DNA from: Streptomyces sp. M92
GTDB lineage: Bacteria; Actinomycetota; Actinomycetes; Streptomycetales; Streptomycetaceae
DNA: 64,000 bases
Assembly (NCBI RefSeq): GCF_028473745.1
Contig: NZ_CP101137.1
Location: 1,302,001 to 1,366,000, forward strand
Direction of reading: 5' to 3'
The notes under the pieces were generated by a model. That model did not search any database. It had not been told where the DNA came from and saw only the letters and a list, made by a program, of their open reading frames with translations. A program made the position numbers and the translations under genes. Position 1 is the stretch's first letter. Every line of letters starts with the position of its first letter. Below, piece after piece: positions 10,270 to 21,800 of this stretch.

Positions 10270-11376
10270 CTACTTCTCCTGCTGCTTGCGCCAGCGAATA
10301 CCGGCCTCCAGGAACCCGTCGATCTCGCCGTTGAACACGGCCTCCGGGTTGCCCACTTCGTGCTCGGTGCGCAGGTCCTTGACCATCTGGTACGGGTGCA
10401 GGACGTACGAACGCATCTGGTTGCCCCAGGAGTTGCCGCCGTCGCCCTTGAGGGCGTCCATCTTGGCCTGCTCCTCCTGGCGGCGCCGCTCCAGCAGCTT
10501 GGCCTGGAGGACGTTCATGGCGGTGGCCTTGTTCTGGATCTGCGAGCGCTCGTTCTGGCAGGAGACCACGATGCCGGTCGGGATGTGCGTGATGCGCACC
10601 GCGGAGTCGGTGGTGTTCACGCCCTGACCGCCGGGGCCGGAGGACCGGTAGACGTCGATGCGCAGGTCGGACTCGTCGATGTCGACGTGGTCGGACTGCT
10701 CGACGACGGGCAGGATCTCGACGCCCGCGAAGGAGGTCTGGCGGCGCCCCTGGTTGTCGAAGGGGGAGATGCGCACCAGGCGGTGCGTGCCCTGCTCGAC
10801 GGAGAGGGTGCCGTAGGCGTACGGCGACTGCACGGCGAAGGTGGTCGACTTGATGCCGGCCTCCTCCGCGTACGACGTCTCGTAGACCTCGGTCTTGTAG
10901 CCGTGCTGCTCGGCCCAGCGCAGGTACATGCGCTGGAGCTTCTCGGCGAAGTCGGCGGCGTCCACGCCACCGGCCTCCGCGCGGATGTTGACCAGTGCCT
11001 CACGGGAGTCGTACTCGCCCGAGAGGAGGGTGCGGACCTCCATCTCGTCCAGCGCCTTCCTGACGGCCGTGAGCTCGGACTCGGCCTCCGCGCGGGTGTC
11101 CGGGTCGTCCTCCTCCTCGGCCATCTCGAAGAGCACGGCGAGATCGTCGATCCGGCCGCGCAGGGCCTCGGCCTTGCGCACCTCCGCCTGGAGGTGCGAG
11201 AGCCGACTCGTGATCTTCTGCGCCTCGTCCGGGTTGTCCCACAGGGACGGCGCGGCCGCCTGCTCCTCGAGCACGGCGATGTCTGCCCTCATCCTGTCGA
11301 GGTCCAGGACGGCCTCGATCGACTCCATGGTCGAGGAGAGGGACTTCAGCTCTTCGGATACATCGACGACTGCCAC
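10270..11376 (-). CDS. prfB: Peptide chain release factor 2
   Basis: RF2 ends translation at UGA and UAA. The 368-residue product has the stop-codon reading tripeptide SPF (residues 204-206) and the catalytic GGQ (249-251, in [17 protein letters not shown]), with family helices at the N-terminus. The reading frame is continuous from [13 protein letters not shown], so the autoregulatory +1 frameshift of E. coli prfB is absent. A terminator follows. The gene lies just downstream of the pkaA/pkaB kinase pair, separated from pkaB by 69 bases. Confidence 0.97.
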   Translation of the reverse strand: MAVVDVSEELKSLSSTMESIEAVLDLDRMRADIAVLEEQAAAPSLWDNPDEAQKITSRLSHLQAEVRKAEALRGRIDDLAVLFEMAEEEDDPDTRAEAESELTAVRKALDEMEVRTLLSGEYDSREALVNIRAEAGGVDAADFAEKLQRMYLRWAEQHGYKTEVYETSYAEEAGIKSTTFAVQSPYAYGTLSVEQGTHRLVRISPFDNQGRRQTSFAGVEILPVVEQSDHVDIDESDLRIDVYRSSGPGGQGVNTTDSAVRITHIPTGIVVSCQNERSQIQNKATAMNVLQAKLLERRRQEEQAKMDALKGDGGNSWGNQMRSYVLHPYQMVKDLRTEHEVGNPEAVFNGEIDGFLEAGIRWRKQQEK

Positions 11377-11445
11377 GCATCCAGCGTAACGGTTCCGTCC
11401 ACCGCTCTTCGCCGGGTCGTCACGGTGAGGGCGGCGCGACCGGCC

Positions 11446-12699
11446 TCAGGGGGAGGCCGGTGCCGAGTTCCGCGTGTCCTCGGGGCCGGTGTCGCCCTCG
11501 TCGCCGCCCGTGCTCAGCCAGGTGCCGACGCCGACCGCCGCCACCAGGGCGACCGCGCCTGCGCCCAGGGCCAGCCGGCGGCGCCGCGCGGTGGCACGGT
11601 TGCGCGCCGAGCCGGGCCGCGGGGCGCCGGAGGCGCGCGGGGCGCGGGCGGTGCGGCGGGCGCCGCCCGCCAGCTCGTCGGGGGCCGGTACGCGCATGGA
11701 GGTGTGCGTGTCGCGGTTGGAGTCGGCCGGTTTCGCGCCCGGGACCAGCGGGACCGCTCCCCGGCGCCGTACCGGCTCCCCGGCGGGCGCGGCGGACCCC
11801 GGGGCCGCCGCGGCCTCCTCGGACGTCTCCGGCTCCTGCTCGGCGTCGGGCTCGTCCACGTCCAGCGGCCCCATGCCGGCCAGCATGGGCAGCAGCTCGC
11901 GCAGCCGGGCGCCCAGCTCGGAGGCGCGCAGCCGGGAGGCCGGCGCCTTGGCGAGGCACTGCACGAGCAGCTGCCACAGCTCGTCCGGGATGCCGGGCAG
12001 GGGGACGACCGCCTCGGTGACGTGCCGGCGCAGTACGGCGCCGGGGTGGCCGCCGCCGAACGGGGTGAAGCCCGCGAGCAGCTCGTAGAGCACCGTGGCG
12101 AGGGCGTAGATGTCGACCGACGCGCGCGGGGGCAGACCCTCGACGATCTCCGGGGCCAGGTAGTCGGGCGTGCCGATGATCTTCGTGGCGCGGGTGCGGC
12201 GCGGGGTGTCGATGAGCTTGGCCACGCCGAAGTCGGTCAGCAGCGCCGGGTGCGAGCCGCCGGGGCCGAGCGGGCCCTGCATGTCGAGCAGCACGTTCTC
12301 GGGCTTGACGTCGCGGTGCACGACCCCGGCGGCGTGGGCGGCGGCCAGCCCGTCGGCGACGTCGGCGACGACGGCCACCGCGGCCTCGGGCGCCAGGCGC
12401 CGCTCCCGGTCCAGGCGGGTGCGCAGGTCGGTGCCGCGGACCAGGTCCATGACCAGCGCGAGGTCGTTGCCGTCGACCACCAGGTCGCGCACGGAGACGA
12501 CGTGCGGGTGCTCCAGACCGAGCAGGGCGGTGCGCTCCTGCACGAAGCGGGAGACCAGCTCCTGGTCGGACGCCAGGTCCTCGCGCAGCAGCTTGATCGC
12601 GACGGGCCCCTCGGGTCCCTCGCCCAGCCACACCGTGCCGGCGCTGCCCCGCCCGAGGATCTGGTGGGCGGTGTACCGGCTGCCGATCTTCCGTGCCAA
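11446..12699 (-). CDS. pkaB: Membrane Ser/Thr protein kinase PkaB
   Basis: This is a 417-residue Hanks-type kinase. It shows GRGSAGTVW (Gly loop), Lys36 in VAIK, catalytic Asp130 in VVHRDVKPENVLL, DFG at 156-158 and the activation-segment end GTPDYLAPE. An Arg-rich stretch and one TM helix (about residues 375-395) end the protein, leaving a short exposed tail with no PASTA or other sensor domain. Length and position next to pkaA agree with S. coelicolor PkaB as I recall it. Substrates are unknown here; AfsR-type regulators are kinase targets in S. coelicolor, and an AfsR-like gene lies about 8 kb away. Confidence 0.92.
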   Translation of the reverse strand: MARKIGSRYTAHQILGRGSAGTVWLGEGPEGPVAIKLLREDLASDQELVSRFVQERTALLGLEHPHVVSVRDLVVDGNDLALVMDLVRGTDLRTRLDRERRLAPEAAVAVVADVADGLAAAHAAGVVHRDVKPENVLLDMQGPLGPGGSHPALLTDFGVAKLIDTPRRTRATKIIGTPDYLAPEIVEGLPPRASVDIYALATVLYELLAGFTPFGGGHPGAVLRRHVTEAVVPLPGIPDELWQLLVQCLAKAPASRLRASELGARLRELLPMLAGMGPLDVDEPDAEQEPETSEEAAAAPGSAAPAGEPVRRRGAVPLVPGAKPADSNRDTHTSMRVPAPDELAGGARRTARAPRASGAPRPGSARNRATARRRRLALGAGAVALVAAVGVGTWLSTGGDEGDTGPEDTRNSAPASP

Positions 12700-12815
12700 G
12701 ACTGCTCCTACCGACGCGTGTTGCGCTTAAAAGTACGCGTCCGTGGAGGCGACCTTCACCGGGGAGGCCGAAATCACCCGTGGGGTGTCGACAAATCCCC
12801 AGACTCGCCGCCGGG

Positions 12816-14549
12816 TCAGCCGCCGGTCGACGTCCCCCCGCCGTCCGAGCCGCCGTCGCCGCCGAGCTCGCCGATCCAGTCGGTCGCGGTGGTGAACCAG
12901 TCGGTCAGCTGCTCCCAGTAGCCCTTGCCCGTGCCGATCCACTCCTGGAGCGGGCTCAGCTCCCAGATCAGCCAGCCGGCCACGAAGAGGATGACGAGCG
13001 TGAACAGGCATCCCTTGAGGCAGCCGAGTCCGGGGATGCGCATGGGGTTGGCGCTGCGCTGCCGGGGCGGCCGGGGCTCGCGCCGGGGCGGCTGCGGCTC
13101 CGGCGTGGGCGGCGGGGCGTAGCGCTGCGGCTGGGGCCGGGGCGCCTGCTGGGGCTGCTGCGGCTGCGGGTTGGCGTACCGCTGCGGCTGGTGCTGCTGC
13201 GGATAGCCGTAGCCGGGCGGCGGTCCCTGCGGCGGTCCCTGGGGGGCCTGGCGGGGCGGCTGCTGCGGGCGGGAGACCTGCCGCTGGGGGCGGCGGCGCA
13301 GCGGGTCCTGGTCCGGGTCGAGGTACTGGACCTGGGTCTGCTCGTTGCGGTCGCGGGCGGCGCGGAGCTGGTTCTGCCAGGGGTGCGGGTCCTCGGGCCC
13401 GCCGCCCTGGCCCTGCCCGGGTCCGCCCGGCTGTCCCGGCGGCACGGGCGGCATGACGGCGGTCGGGTCGGCCGCGCCGCGGTTGGGGAGTACGGCGGTG
13501 GGGTCGGCGGCGCCCGCGGGGTCGCCGGTGTGCGGCAGGACGCTGGTGGCGCCGTTCGGGTCGTAGGCGCCGGGCGCGTTGTGCGGGAGCACCTGCGTGG
13601 GGTCGGCGGCGCCGGGGGCGCCCGGGACCTGTGCGGGCGCCGGGTCGGGGGCGAGGAGCGCGCCGACGTTCTCGGCGGCGCCGATCTGCGCGCTGGTCGC
13701 GTGCACGCCGATGCCCTCGGCGACGACGCGCAGGCCGCGGGCGAGGTTCTCGGCGCTGGGGCGGTCGTCGGGGTTCTTGCGCAGGCAGCGCTCTATGACC
13801 GTCCACAGCGGGTCGGGGACGGTCGAGGGGCGGCGCGGCTCGGCGCTCAGGTGCTGGTGCAGTACCTCCAGGGCGGAGCCGCCGCCGAACGGGGGCCGTC
13901 CGGTGACCAGCTCGTACAGCAGGATGCCGGCGCCGTAGATGTCGACGGCGGAGGTCTGCGGGCGGCCCTCGGCGGACTCCGGCGCGACGTAGGCGGGGGT
14001 GCCGACGAACTCGTGGGTGCGGGTGAGGCCGGGTGAGTCGGCCAGCCGCGCGATGCCGAAGTCGGTGAGCATCGGGTGCATCTCGCCGCCGTCCTGCTTG
14101 AGCAGCACGTTGGCCGGTTTCAGGTCGCGGTGCACGACGCCGTCGGCGTGGCTGGCGGCGAGGGCGTCGGCGATCTGGGCAGTGAGCAGGGCGGCGGCGA
14201 CCGGGGTGAAGGGCCCGTTCTCGCGCAGGTAGCGGTGCAGGTCGGGGCCCTCGACGAGGTCCATGACGAGCGCCAGCAGCTCCCCCTCGACGACCAGGTC
14301 GCGGACCCGGACGATGTTGGGGTGGGTCAGCCGCAGCAGGACGGAGCGCTCCCGCAGGAAGCGCATCACGATGTCGGGGTCGCTCGCGAGCTCCTCCTTG
14401 AGGACCTTGATCGCGACGGTCTCGCCGGGCTGTCCGGCCACGGCGGCCTCGGCGCCCGCGGTCTCGCGCTGGCGGGCACGCCAGACGGTGCCCGTGGCAC
14501 CGCGGCCGAGGGGCTCCTCGAGGAGGTACTTGCTGCCTACCGGCCGCAC
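12816..14549 (-). CDS. pkaA: Membrane Ser/Thr protein kinase PkaA
   Basis: This is a 577-residue kinase starting at a GTG preceded by AGGGAG; the frame upstream lacks coding character. Landmarks are GRGATGTVW, Lys48 in VAIKVL, Asp142 in VVHRDLKPANVLL, DFG (163-165) and GTPAYVAPES. A Pro/Gln/Ala-rich linker of about 230 residues follows, with repeated DPTAVLP/DPTQVLP-like threonine motifs that could be phosphorylation sites, then a TM helix (LFTLVILFVAGWLIWEL) and a Gly-rich tail. It is separated from pkaB by 116 bases on the same strand. Confidence 0.92.
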   Translation of the reverse strand: MRPVGSKYLLEEPLGRGATGTVWRARQRETAGAEAAVAGQPGETVAIKVLKEELASDPDIVMRFLRERSVLLRLTHPNIVRVRDLVVEGELLALVMDLVEGPDLHRYLRENGPFTPVAAALLTAQIADALAASHADGVVHRDLKPANVLLKQDGGEMHPMLTDFGIARLADSPGLTRTHEFVGTPAYVAPESAEGRPQTSAVDIYGAGILLYELVTGRPPFGGGSALEVLHQHLSAEPRRPSTVPDPLWTVIERCLRKNPDDRPSAENLARGLRVVAEGIGVHATSAQIGAAENVGALLAPDPAPAQVPGAPGAADPTQVLPHNAPGAYDPNGATSVLPHTGDPAGAADPTAVLPNRGAADPTAVMPPVPPGQPGGPGQGQGGGPEDPHPWQNQLRAARDRNEQTQVQYLDPDQDPLRRRPQRQVSRPQQPPRQAPQGPPQGPPPGYGYPQQHQPQRYANPQPQQPQQAPRPQPQRYAPPPTPEPQPPRREPRPPRQRSANPMRIPGLGCLKGCLFTLVILFVAGWLIWELSPLQEWIGTGKGYWEQLTDWFTTATDWIGELGGDGGSDGGGTSTGG

Positions 14550-14990
14550 GTCATGCGCTCCCTGTTGCTTGCTGGCTGTTCCGACCCACTGTAATGCCGT
14601 GGTCCCGGCGCCGGGCTGTCGTCGTTCCGTGGGTTCCCATTGGTCCGCAGGTACGCCGTACGTTCCCCTTCCGGCCCCGTCCAGGCGGTTGTTCGCAGGA
14701 AAGACGCGCGACCCGGTCCCATGGTTGCCGAGCCCGGACGTGACCGATCTCAAGCGGACGCCGTTCGATCAGCGGGACGGCACCTGTCAGGCACTTTTGC
14801 GGGCAGAGCCGACCAATCAAGATCATTTGACGGCGGGCGGCGGGCGCGTTGTCGGTGGCAGGTGCGAGGATGCGTGCAGTACTGGCCGACGTGTTCGCGT
14901 GGCGGTGGGGGAAGTCCGCGGTGGGGGACCGTGGTGAACGGCTTCTGTCCCCGGCGCGCGGGCGCCCGCGCGAAGGGACCGCTGACGGCG
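14550..14990. other. Divergent intergenic region, pkaA / FHA-FtsK gene
   Basis: This 441-bp stretch contains the start regions of pkaA (-) and the FHA/FtsK-like gene (+). TTGACG at 14827-14832 is a possible -35 for the plus strand, but I see no matching -10. Open frames through this stretch look like shadows, not genes. Confidence 0.4.
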
Positions 14991-17900
14991 ATGCAGATCC
15001 GGCTGACCGTCGTAGACCCGCTGGGCCCGCCTGCTCCGGAGGGGGACCGCGCCGCGAGCTGCGACGTGCTGGTCACCGCGCCGGCCGGCACCGCCCTGGC
15101 CGCGGTCGCCTCCGCGCTGGCCGCGGCGCTCCCCGGCGGCGAGGGCCCCGGCACCGGCCAGGTGGTGCTCTACGCGGGTGCGCAGCGGCTCGACGCCCAG
15201 CGCAGCACCTTGGGCGAGCCCCCGCTGATCGACGGTGCCGTGCTCTGTCTGGGCGCCCCCGGCGAGCCCGACCCGCACACCGACCCGGCCGGTGCCCCGG
15301 CCCAGCTCCACGTGGTCGCCGGTCCCGACGCGGGCGGCGTCCACCTGCTGCACGGCGGGCAGATCCGGCTCGGCCGCTCCGCCGACGCCGACGTGGCGCT
15401 CGACGACCCGGACGTCTCCCGGATGCACTGCGCCGTGACCGTCGCCGCCGACGGCCGCGTCTCGGTCGCCGACCTCGGCTCGACCAACGGCACCACCCTG
15501 GACGGCGCCCCCGTGGGTGACCGCCCGGTCCGCCTCACGCCGGGGGCGCTGCTGCGGATCGGCGAGTCGGCGCTGCGCCTGGTGCCGGCCCGCCCCGCGG
15601 CGGAGGTGCGGCTGACCACCGCGGCGGACGGCGAGGGGCACGTACGGCTGCCGGGTGCGCCCGCGTCCTCGTACGACGCCGGGGACCGGGTGGCTCACGC
15701 GCGGGTGGCGGACGGGGCGGAGGGCCACGCCGGGGCGGACGGGTCCGCGTGCGGGGCCGGGCCAGTGCCTGATGACGCCCCTGAGGGCAGCGTCCTTAGG
15801 GGCACGGGGGACTGCGCGACCGGCCACGACGGCGCCGCACCCGCCGAACCACCCGTCCTTCCCGGTGCGAGCGGCACCGGACGCACGTCCGGCCCCGCGC
15901 ACCGGTCGCGTCCCGCCGCACCGACCCACCACGCCCACGGCACGGCGGGGCAAGGGCCCGGTTCCGCCCCCGACGCGCCCAGGTGCCCGGCCAGGGCGGC
16001 GCGCCGCCCATCGAGAGCCACGGCACCGGCCCGGTGGCGGGCGGACCGCGCCCGGCCCCGCCGGCGGGTGAGACACACGGGGGCGGGTTCGGCCCGGGCG
16101 CGGGCACGTCCGGGACCCCGACGTACGGCACGGGCACGCACGGCACGGGCACGTACGGCACGGGCACGTACCGTGCGGAGCCGCCCGGCACGCAGGGCAC
16201 GGAGTTGCGCGGAACGGACGGGTCCGCCGCCGCGCGGCGCAAGGGCACGCCCCTGCGCGGCACGGAGGTCCCCCAGGGCGTGCGCAGGCGTGGCGGGCTC
16301 GGGGCGTGGGCGCGGCGGCTGGCCGGGGGACGCGGCGGGGCCCAGGGCGCCGGCGGGCCCGGCCCGCACCCCCCCGGCGCCGAGGCGGCCACCGCCGCAC
16401 CGACGGCCCCGGCGCCCGGAACCTCGAGCGCACCGGAGACCTGGCCGGACCCCGCCTCCCTCCTGCTGACGGCGCTCGGGCCGGGCCCCCGGCTGTGGGA
16501 GCGCGGCCCGGGTCACCCGGAGGCGCTCACCGTGCGGCTGGGTACGGCCGACCGGGTGGCGCCCGGCGGCGACACACCGCTGCCCGCGGTGCCGGTGACC
16601 GCCGGCCTGCGCGAGGTCGGCGCCCTCGGGCTGGCCGGCCCGCGCGGGCGGCTCGCCGGGCTGGCCCGCGCGGTGCTGGCCCAGCTCGCCGCGCTGCACT
16701 CCGCCGACGTGCTGGAGATCGTTCTGATCAGCGCAGACCGTTCCCGTCCGCTCGCGGAGCGGTCGGCCGAGTGGTCTTGGCTGGGCTGGCTGCCGCAGCT
16801 GCGCCCGGGACACGGCCAGGACTGCCGCCTGCTGCTCGCCTACGACCGGGAGCAGGCCATGGCCCGCTCCCACGAGCTGCTGCGCCGCCTGGAGGACCAG
16901 CTGGCGGACGCCCTGAACGGCGGCACCCGCCCACCCGCCCCGGCGCCCCCCGCGACCGTGATCCCCGCCCAGCCCACGGCTCCCGAGCACGACGCGCGGC
17001 ACCCCGGCCCGCCGCACACGGACGCGCACACCGACGCGCACACCGACACCGACACCGCCCGACGGCCCTCCTGGGCGCGGCCGGACGACGGCTCCGACCC
17101 GGCGGACGGGCGCTTCGCGGGCCCGTACACGGTGGTCGTCGTGGACGGCGACCCCGGCGGTGCCGACGTGCGGGAGGCGGTGGCGAGGCTGGCCGTGGAG
17201 GGACCCCGGGCCGGCGTCCACGTCGTGTGCCTCGCCGAGACGGCCGCCGCCTCCCCGACGTCCCCGGTGGCGGAGACGTACGAGGCGGCCTGCGCGGTGT
17301 CCCCCGTGTTCCGCGAGTGCGGCGCCGTGGCACTGCTCAGCGGCGACGTGGCGACAGCCCTGCGGCTGCTGCGCGTGGCCCGCACCGAGGCGTCCGCGAA
17401 CGGCCGGGGCGGCCCGGTCGGCCACGGCACCCTCGGCACGGTGGACGCCGTCTCCCTCGCCTGGGCCGAGCGGTTCGCGCGGGCCCTGGCGCCGCTGCGC
17501 ACCGACCAGCCCGGCGGCGAGCGGCACGCGCGTGTGTCCGCGCCGCTGCCCCAGGCCGCCCGCCTGCTCGACGAACTGGGCCTCGCCCGGGCCACCCCGG
17601 CATCCCTGATGGCACGGTGGGCGGACGCGGCCGACGACACCCAGGCCCTGGGCGGACGCGCGCACGCCGTCCTGGGCGCCGGGCCGCGTGGCCCGGTCGC
17701 CGTCGACCTCGCCGCCGAGGGACCGCATCTGCTGGTCGAGGGGCCGCCCGGCAGCGGCCGCACCGAGCTGCTGCGGGCGCTCGTCGCCTCCCTCGCCTCC
17801 GCCGAACGCCCCGACCGGCTCGGGATCGTCCTGATGGACGGCCGGGACAGCGTGAGCGCGGGCGGCGGGCACGGCGAGGGCCTGCGCGTCTGCACGGACG

Positions 17901-18712
17901 TACCGCACGTCACCACGCACCTCACCGCCAACGACCCGGTCCGCATGCGGGAGTTCGCACAGTCCCTGAGCGCGGAGCTGAAGCGGCGGGCCGAGCTGCT
18001 GGGCCGTTCGCACTTCGCCGAGTGGCACACCGGACGCGAGGTGTCGGGCCGGCTGGTCGCCCAGCGCGCCCACGCGGGCGGCACCCCGGGCGGCACCGCG
18101 GCCGACGCGACGGCGGAGACCGGGGACGTCGACTCCCCGCCCAGCTCCACCCTTCGCCTGCGGCCGGGCGCCGCCCGGCGCCGCACCGCCGCCGTGCCGC
18201 CGCTCCCCCGCCTCGTCGTGGTTGTGGACGACCTGGACGCACTGGTCACTCCCCCGCTCGGCTCCCCCGGGCGGCCCGCCGCCGGGTCGGTGATGCGGGC
18301 CCTGGAGGCCGTCGCGCGGGAAGGCGAGCGCCTCGGCGTGCACTTGGTGGCCGCCACCGCCCCCGGGGGGCGCACGGCCCAGACGGAGCCTTCCCTGCGC
18401 GCCGCCCTGCGGGTCACCCTCGACGCGCCGGTGCCGGGCCCTGACGAACCGGCGCCGGGCCGCGGCCGGCTGGCCCGCCCCGACGGACAGGCCACGGCGT
18501 TCCAGGGCGGCCGGGTCACGGGCCGCATCCCGCGGACGGCGACCCTGCGCCCGACGGTGGTCCCGCTGGAGTGGCACCGCATGGGCGACCCGCCCACCCG
18601 TCGGCCGGTACGCGAGCTGGGCAACGGGCCGACGGACCTGGCGCTGCTGGCCAGCGCGTTGGAGCGGGCGGCGCGCGAGGTATCGGCGGCTGAGGTGCCC
18701 TCACTGTTGTAG
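14991..18712 (+). CDS. FHA-domain / FtsK-SpoIIIE-like ATPase protein, with an apparent frameshift near 15980
   Basis: The first part (frame of ATG 14991) carries an FHA phosphothreonine-binding domain with GRS, SRMHC and GSTNGT motifs (15366-15495). The frame then becomes Arg-rich nonsense to 16469. The continuation is in another frame, open from before GTG 15983 to 18712. It holds a low-complexity GTGTYGTGTY linker and one FtsK/EssC-like ATPase domain: P-loop GPPGSGRTE with Arg in place of the usual Lys, and Walker B LVVVVDDLD. I think the intact gene is one FHA-linker-ATPase protein with one base lost, or a sequencing error, between about 15940 and 16000. Two overlapping genes are the alternative. 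FHA domains read kinase output, and pkaA/pkaB are adjacent. No membrane segments are seen. Confidence 0.7.
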
Positions 18713-18787
18713 TCGGCGTCTTTGCGTACTGGCGCCCACGGGCGTTCGCGTGATGTGAGGGAGGCCTGAAACAAGCGTAATAAATAG

Positions 18788-18801
18788 AACAAACGTTTGT
18801 T
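18788..18801. promoter_or_regulatory. 14-bp perfect palindrome upstream of the toxin gene
   Basis: AACAAACGTTTGTT lies in an unusually AT-rich stretch about 95 bp before the toxin start, the likely promoter area within the 184-bp gap. It could be an operator for a repressor encoded elsewhere. Confidence 0.45.
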
Positions 18802-18896
18802 ACATTCATGCCTCCACATCACGGAGGTGACGCCTGCGCGCTGAATCGGGGGCCAAGTATCCGCGCCAGGTGCCCTCCTGACAGCCAAGGAGTCGC

Positions 18897-21800
18897 ATGA
18901 GCCGGAAACGACGCTGGTTCCTCGGAAAACGCAGACGTGCCAGACGCGCCTCGTTGATGACGGCCTCGGTGGTACTGCTCAGCACGCTGGCGGTACCGGT
19001 CGCCGCTGCCGACAGCGCCGCCGAAGGGCCGGTGGAGCCGATCCACCGCACGGCCCGCCAGCAAGTGGCGGATCTCTGGGCGACCGGCGGCGACGAGGTC
19101 AGAGCCGCGGCGGAAGCCGCCCTCCTCGGCGACGGGGACGACATCGCCACCTTCCTCGCCACGTACGAGGACCTCAGGACCCAGGACCGCAGGGTCGAGG
19201 CGGCACAACTGGCGGACATGGGCGGGGAGAACACGCTCGCCGCCGTGCGTCAGGCGCTGGCCAGCTCCGACGGGGACCTGGCTCGTCTGATCAAGGGCGG
19301 CTGGCTGCAACCCTTCGAGCAGGACCAGCGCATTCTCGTAGCCCGTGCCATCGACGCCGGTGGCCCGGAGGTTCAGGCGCGCGGCCGCGCAGCGCTCGCG
19401 GGCACGGCCGAGGACATACAAGCCTTCCTCGACGCGGGACTGACTGAGGCTCAGCAGCAGGACGAACGCGTCCTCGTGGCCCAGCTCATCGCCGCGGGCG
19501 GCCCTCAGGTGCAAGCTGCCGGGCGCCTCGCACTGGCGGGCACCGCCGACGACATCCGCGAGTTCATCGAGGTCGGGCAGTTCATCGCGCGCAGTCGCGA
19601 TCAGGAACACGCCACTGTCGCGGACCTGGCCGACCAGGCCGAGCGCGCAGGCAAGCTGGCCGCCAAGGAGACGAAGGCTGCCGAGGACGCCTCCGACGAG
19701 GCGGTCAAGGCCGCCCAGCTGGCCAAGGAAGCGGCAGAGAGGGCCGCGAAGGAGGCAGCGGCAACACAGCAGGACTCAGCGGACGCCGCACGCGCCGCGA
19801 GCCGAGCCGCGAAGGCAGCCACGTCGGCCGCCGCGGCGGCACAACGGGCCATCTCGGCCGCGAACGCCGCGAGCAAGTCCGCGCGCGTGGCGGCGACGGC
19901 CGCGGCGCAGGCCGCCGCGGCAGCGGTCGGGGCCCAACGCCGCCTCCAACGCACGGAGCGCCGCGGCAGCCGCGGCGACCGACGCCACGAAGGCGGACGC
20001 GGCGAAAAACGCCGCGGTCAAGGCGCGCGCCGCGGCCGAGGGAGCGACCAGGGCGGCCGATGCCGCGGACCAGGCCGTAAAGGCCGCTGGGGCCGCCGTC
20101 CAGGCAGCGTCCTCGGCCGCCGGCGCCGGCGCCAACGCCGCTGCGGCGGCTGATGCGGCGGTTCTGGCGGGACAGTACGCCGGCCAGAGCAGCGCCGCGG
20201 CACAGCAAGCCCGGAGCGCCGCGGCGTCAGCCAACCGTCAGGCTGCCGAGGCCAATCGTGCTGCCGGGGCCGCCAAGTCGCTGGCCGGACAGGCCGCCGT
20301 CGCGGCCACGGAAGCGCGCGACGCCGCCCGTTCCGCCGCCGGCCATGCGCGCAAGGCGGCTGACGCCGCGGACGAAGCAGCGGCACACGCGGGTGAGGCA
20401 AATGAGGCGGCCGAGCGATCGACCGCACACGCCGAGGCGGCCACGGCAGCCGCCGACAGTGCCTCCGCCGCCGCTGCCAAGGCGAAGACGGTGTACACGC
20501 TGGCCCGCGAGATCGAGGCGGAGGAGCTTCTCCTCCGCACCAACGCCGGCATCGCCAAGGCCCGTGACCTGAAGGCCGAGGAAGAAGCCGCCAGGAAGCG
20601 GGACACGGAGCAGACCGCCGCGGTCGAGGAGTCCCGCGACAAGGCGGCGGAGCTTGTACGCCAAGCACAAGCAGGCGCCGACGACGAGGAAATGGCCGGT
20701 CTGGGTCGGCAGGTCGCCCTGCTCGACCTCAAGAGCGGCGGGCCGTGGCTGCGGGCCGCCGCGCAGACGGCGTTGGGCGCGGACGCAGCGGGCGTCGTGG
20801 AGTACGTGCGCACGGGCCGCGCCGATGCCCAGGCGCAGGACGACCGCACAGACGTCGAGCGGCTGGCGGGGGAGAGTGCCGTCAAGGAGGTACGGGACGC
20901 CGCCGAGGCCGCCTTGGACGGCGATGCCGCCACGGTGAGCGCCTTCCTGCACGAAGGGCAGTACGCGGCGGGCAACGAGGCGTTCCGTGTCGCGGTGGCC
21001 CAAGCCGCGGATGCCGGTGGGCCCGTCGTCGAGGAGCGCGCTCGCCAGGTGTTGAGCACCGGCACCTCGGAGGCGTACCGGGCGTTCCTCACCGGAGGAC
21101 TGGAGGAGGCACAGGAACAGGACGACCGGGTGCGGGCCGCGCAACTGATCGACAGCGGCACACCGGAGGTACGGGCCGCCGCGCGTATCGCTCTGGAAGG
21201 CCCGGCTTACCTCCTGCGCAGGTTCATCGAGTCCGGTCAGTACACCGCCCAGCGCAAGGATCTGCTGGCTCTCACGCACGATCAGCAGGTCCAGCAGCTC
21301 GTCGCCGAAGCGGCCACGGTCGCGGCGCAGGCACAGCGGGACGCGGCGCACGCGAACGCCACCGCGGCCAGGGCACGCGACGCGGCCAACGAGGCGCAGG
21401 ATTGGGCGGACAAGGCCAAGGCCTCGGCCGACCTGGCGGCGACCTACGCCACGGAGGCGGACCAGCACGCGAAGGACGCGGCGGCGTCCGCTCAGCAGGC
21501 GGCGGAATCGGCTCGGACGGCACGCGCAGCGGCGCAGCGGGCCGACAAGTCGGCTCACCAGGCCGCGGTCTCGGCCGCCGACGCCACACTGTCCGCCAAT
21601 CTGGCGCACGCCTCCGCCGGCGAGGCGTGGGCGTCGGCCACGCAGGCCCGTGTCTCCGCGGAACGCGCCGGCAAGAGCGCGGCGGAGGCGAAGGCCGCCT
21701 CGTTCGGAGCCTATGCGGCCGCCGTCAAGAAGTACCGGGAAGAGGCGGAGCAGCGGCGCCGCGAGGCCGTGGCCGAGAAGGAGGCCGCGGAAGCCGGGGG

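Noticed and set aside
10270..11376. Programmed frameshift in prfB
   Set aside because: The reading frame is continuous through all of RF2 with no in-frame early UGA.
10240..12921. 893-residue plus-strand frame through prfB and pkaB
   Set aside because: It is antisense to RF2 and the kinase, both of which show exact catalytic motifs on the minus strand.
15695..18577. 960-residue minus-strand frame opposite the FHA-FtsK gene
   Set aside because: It shows no domains or ribosome site; the plus strand carries the ATPase motifs.
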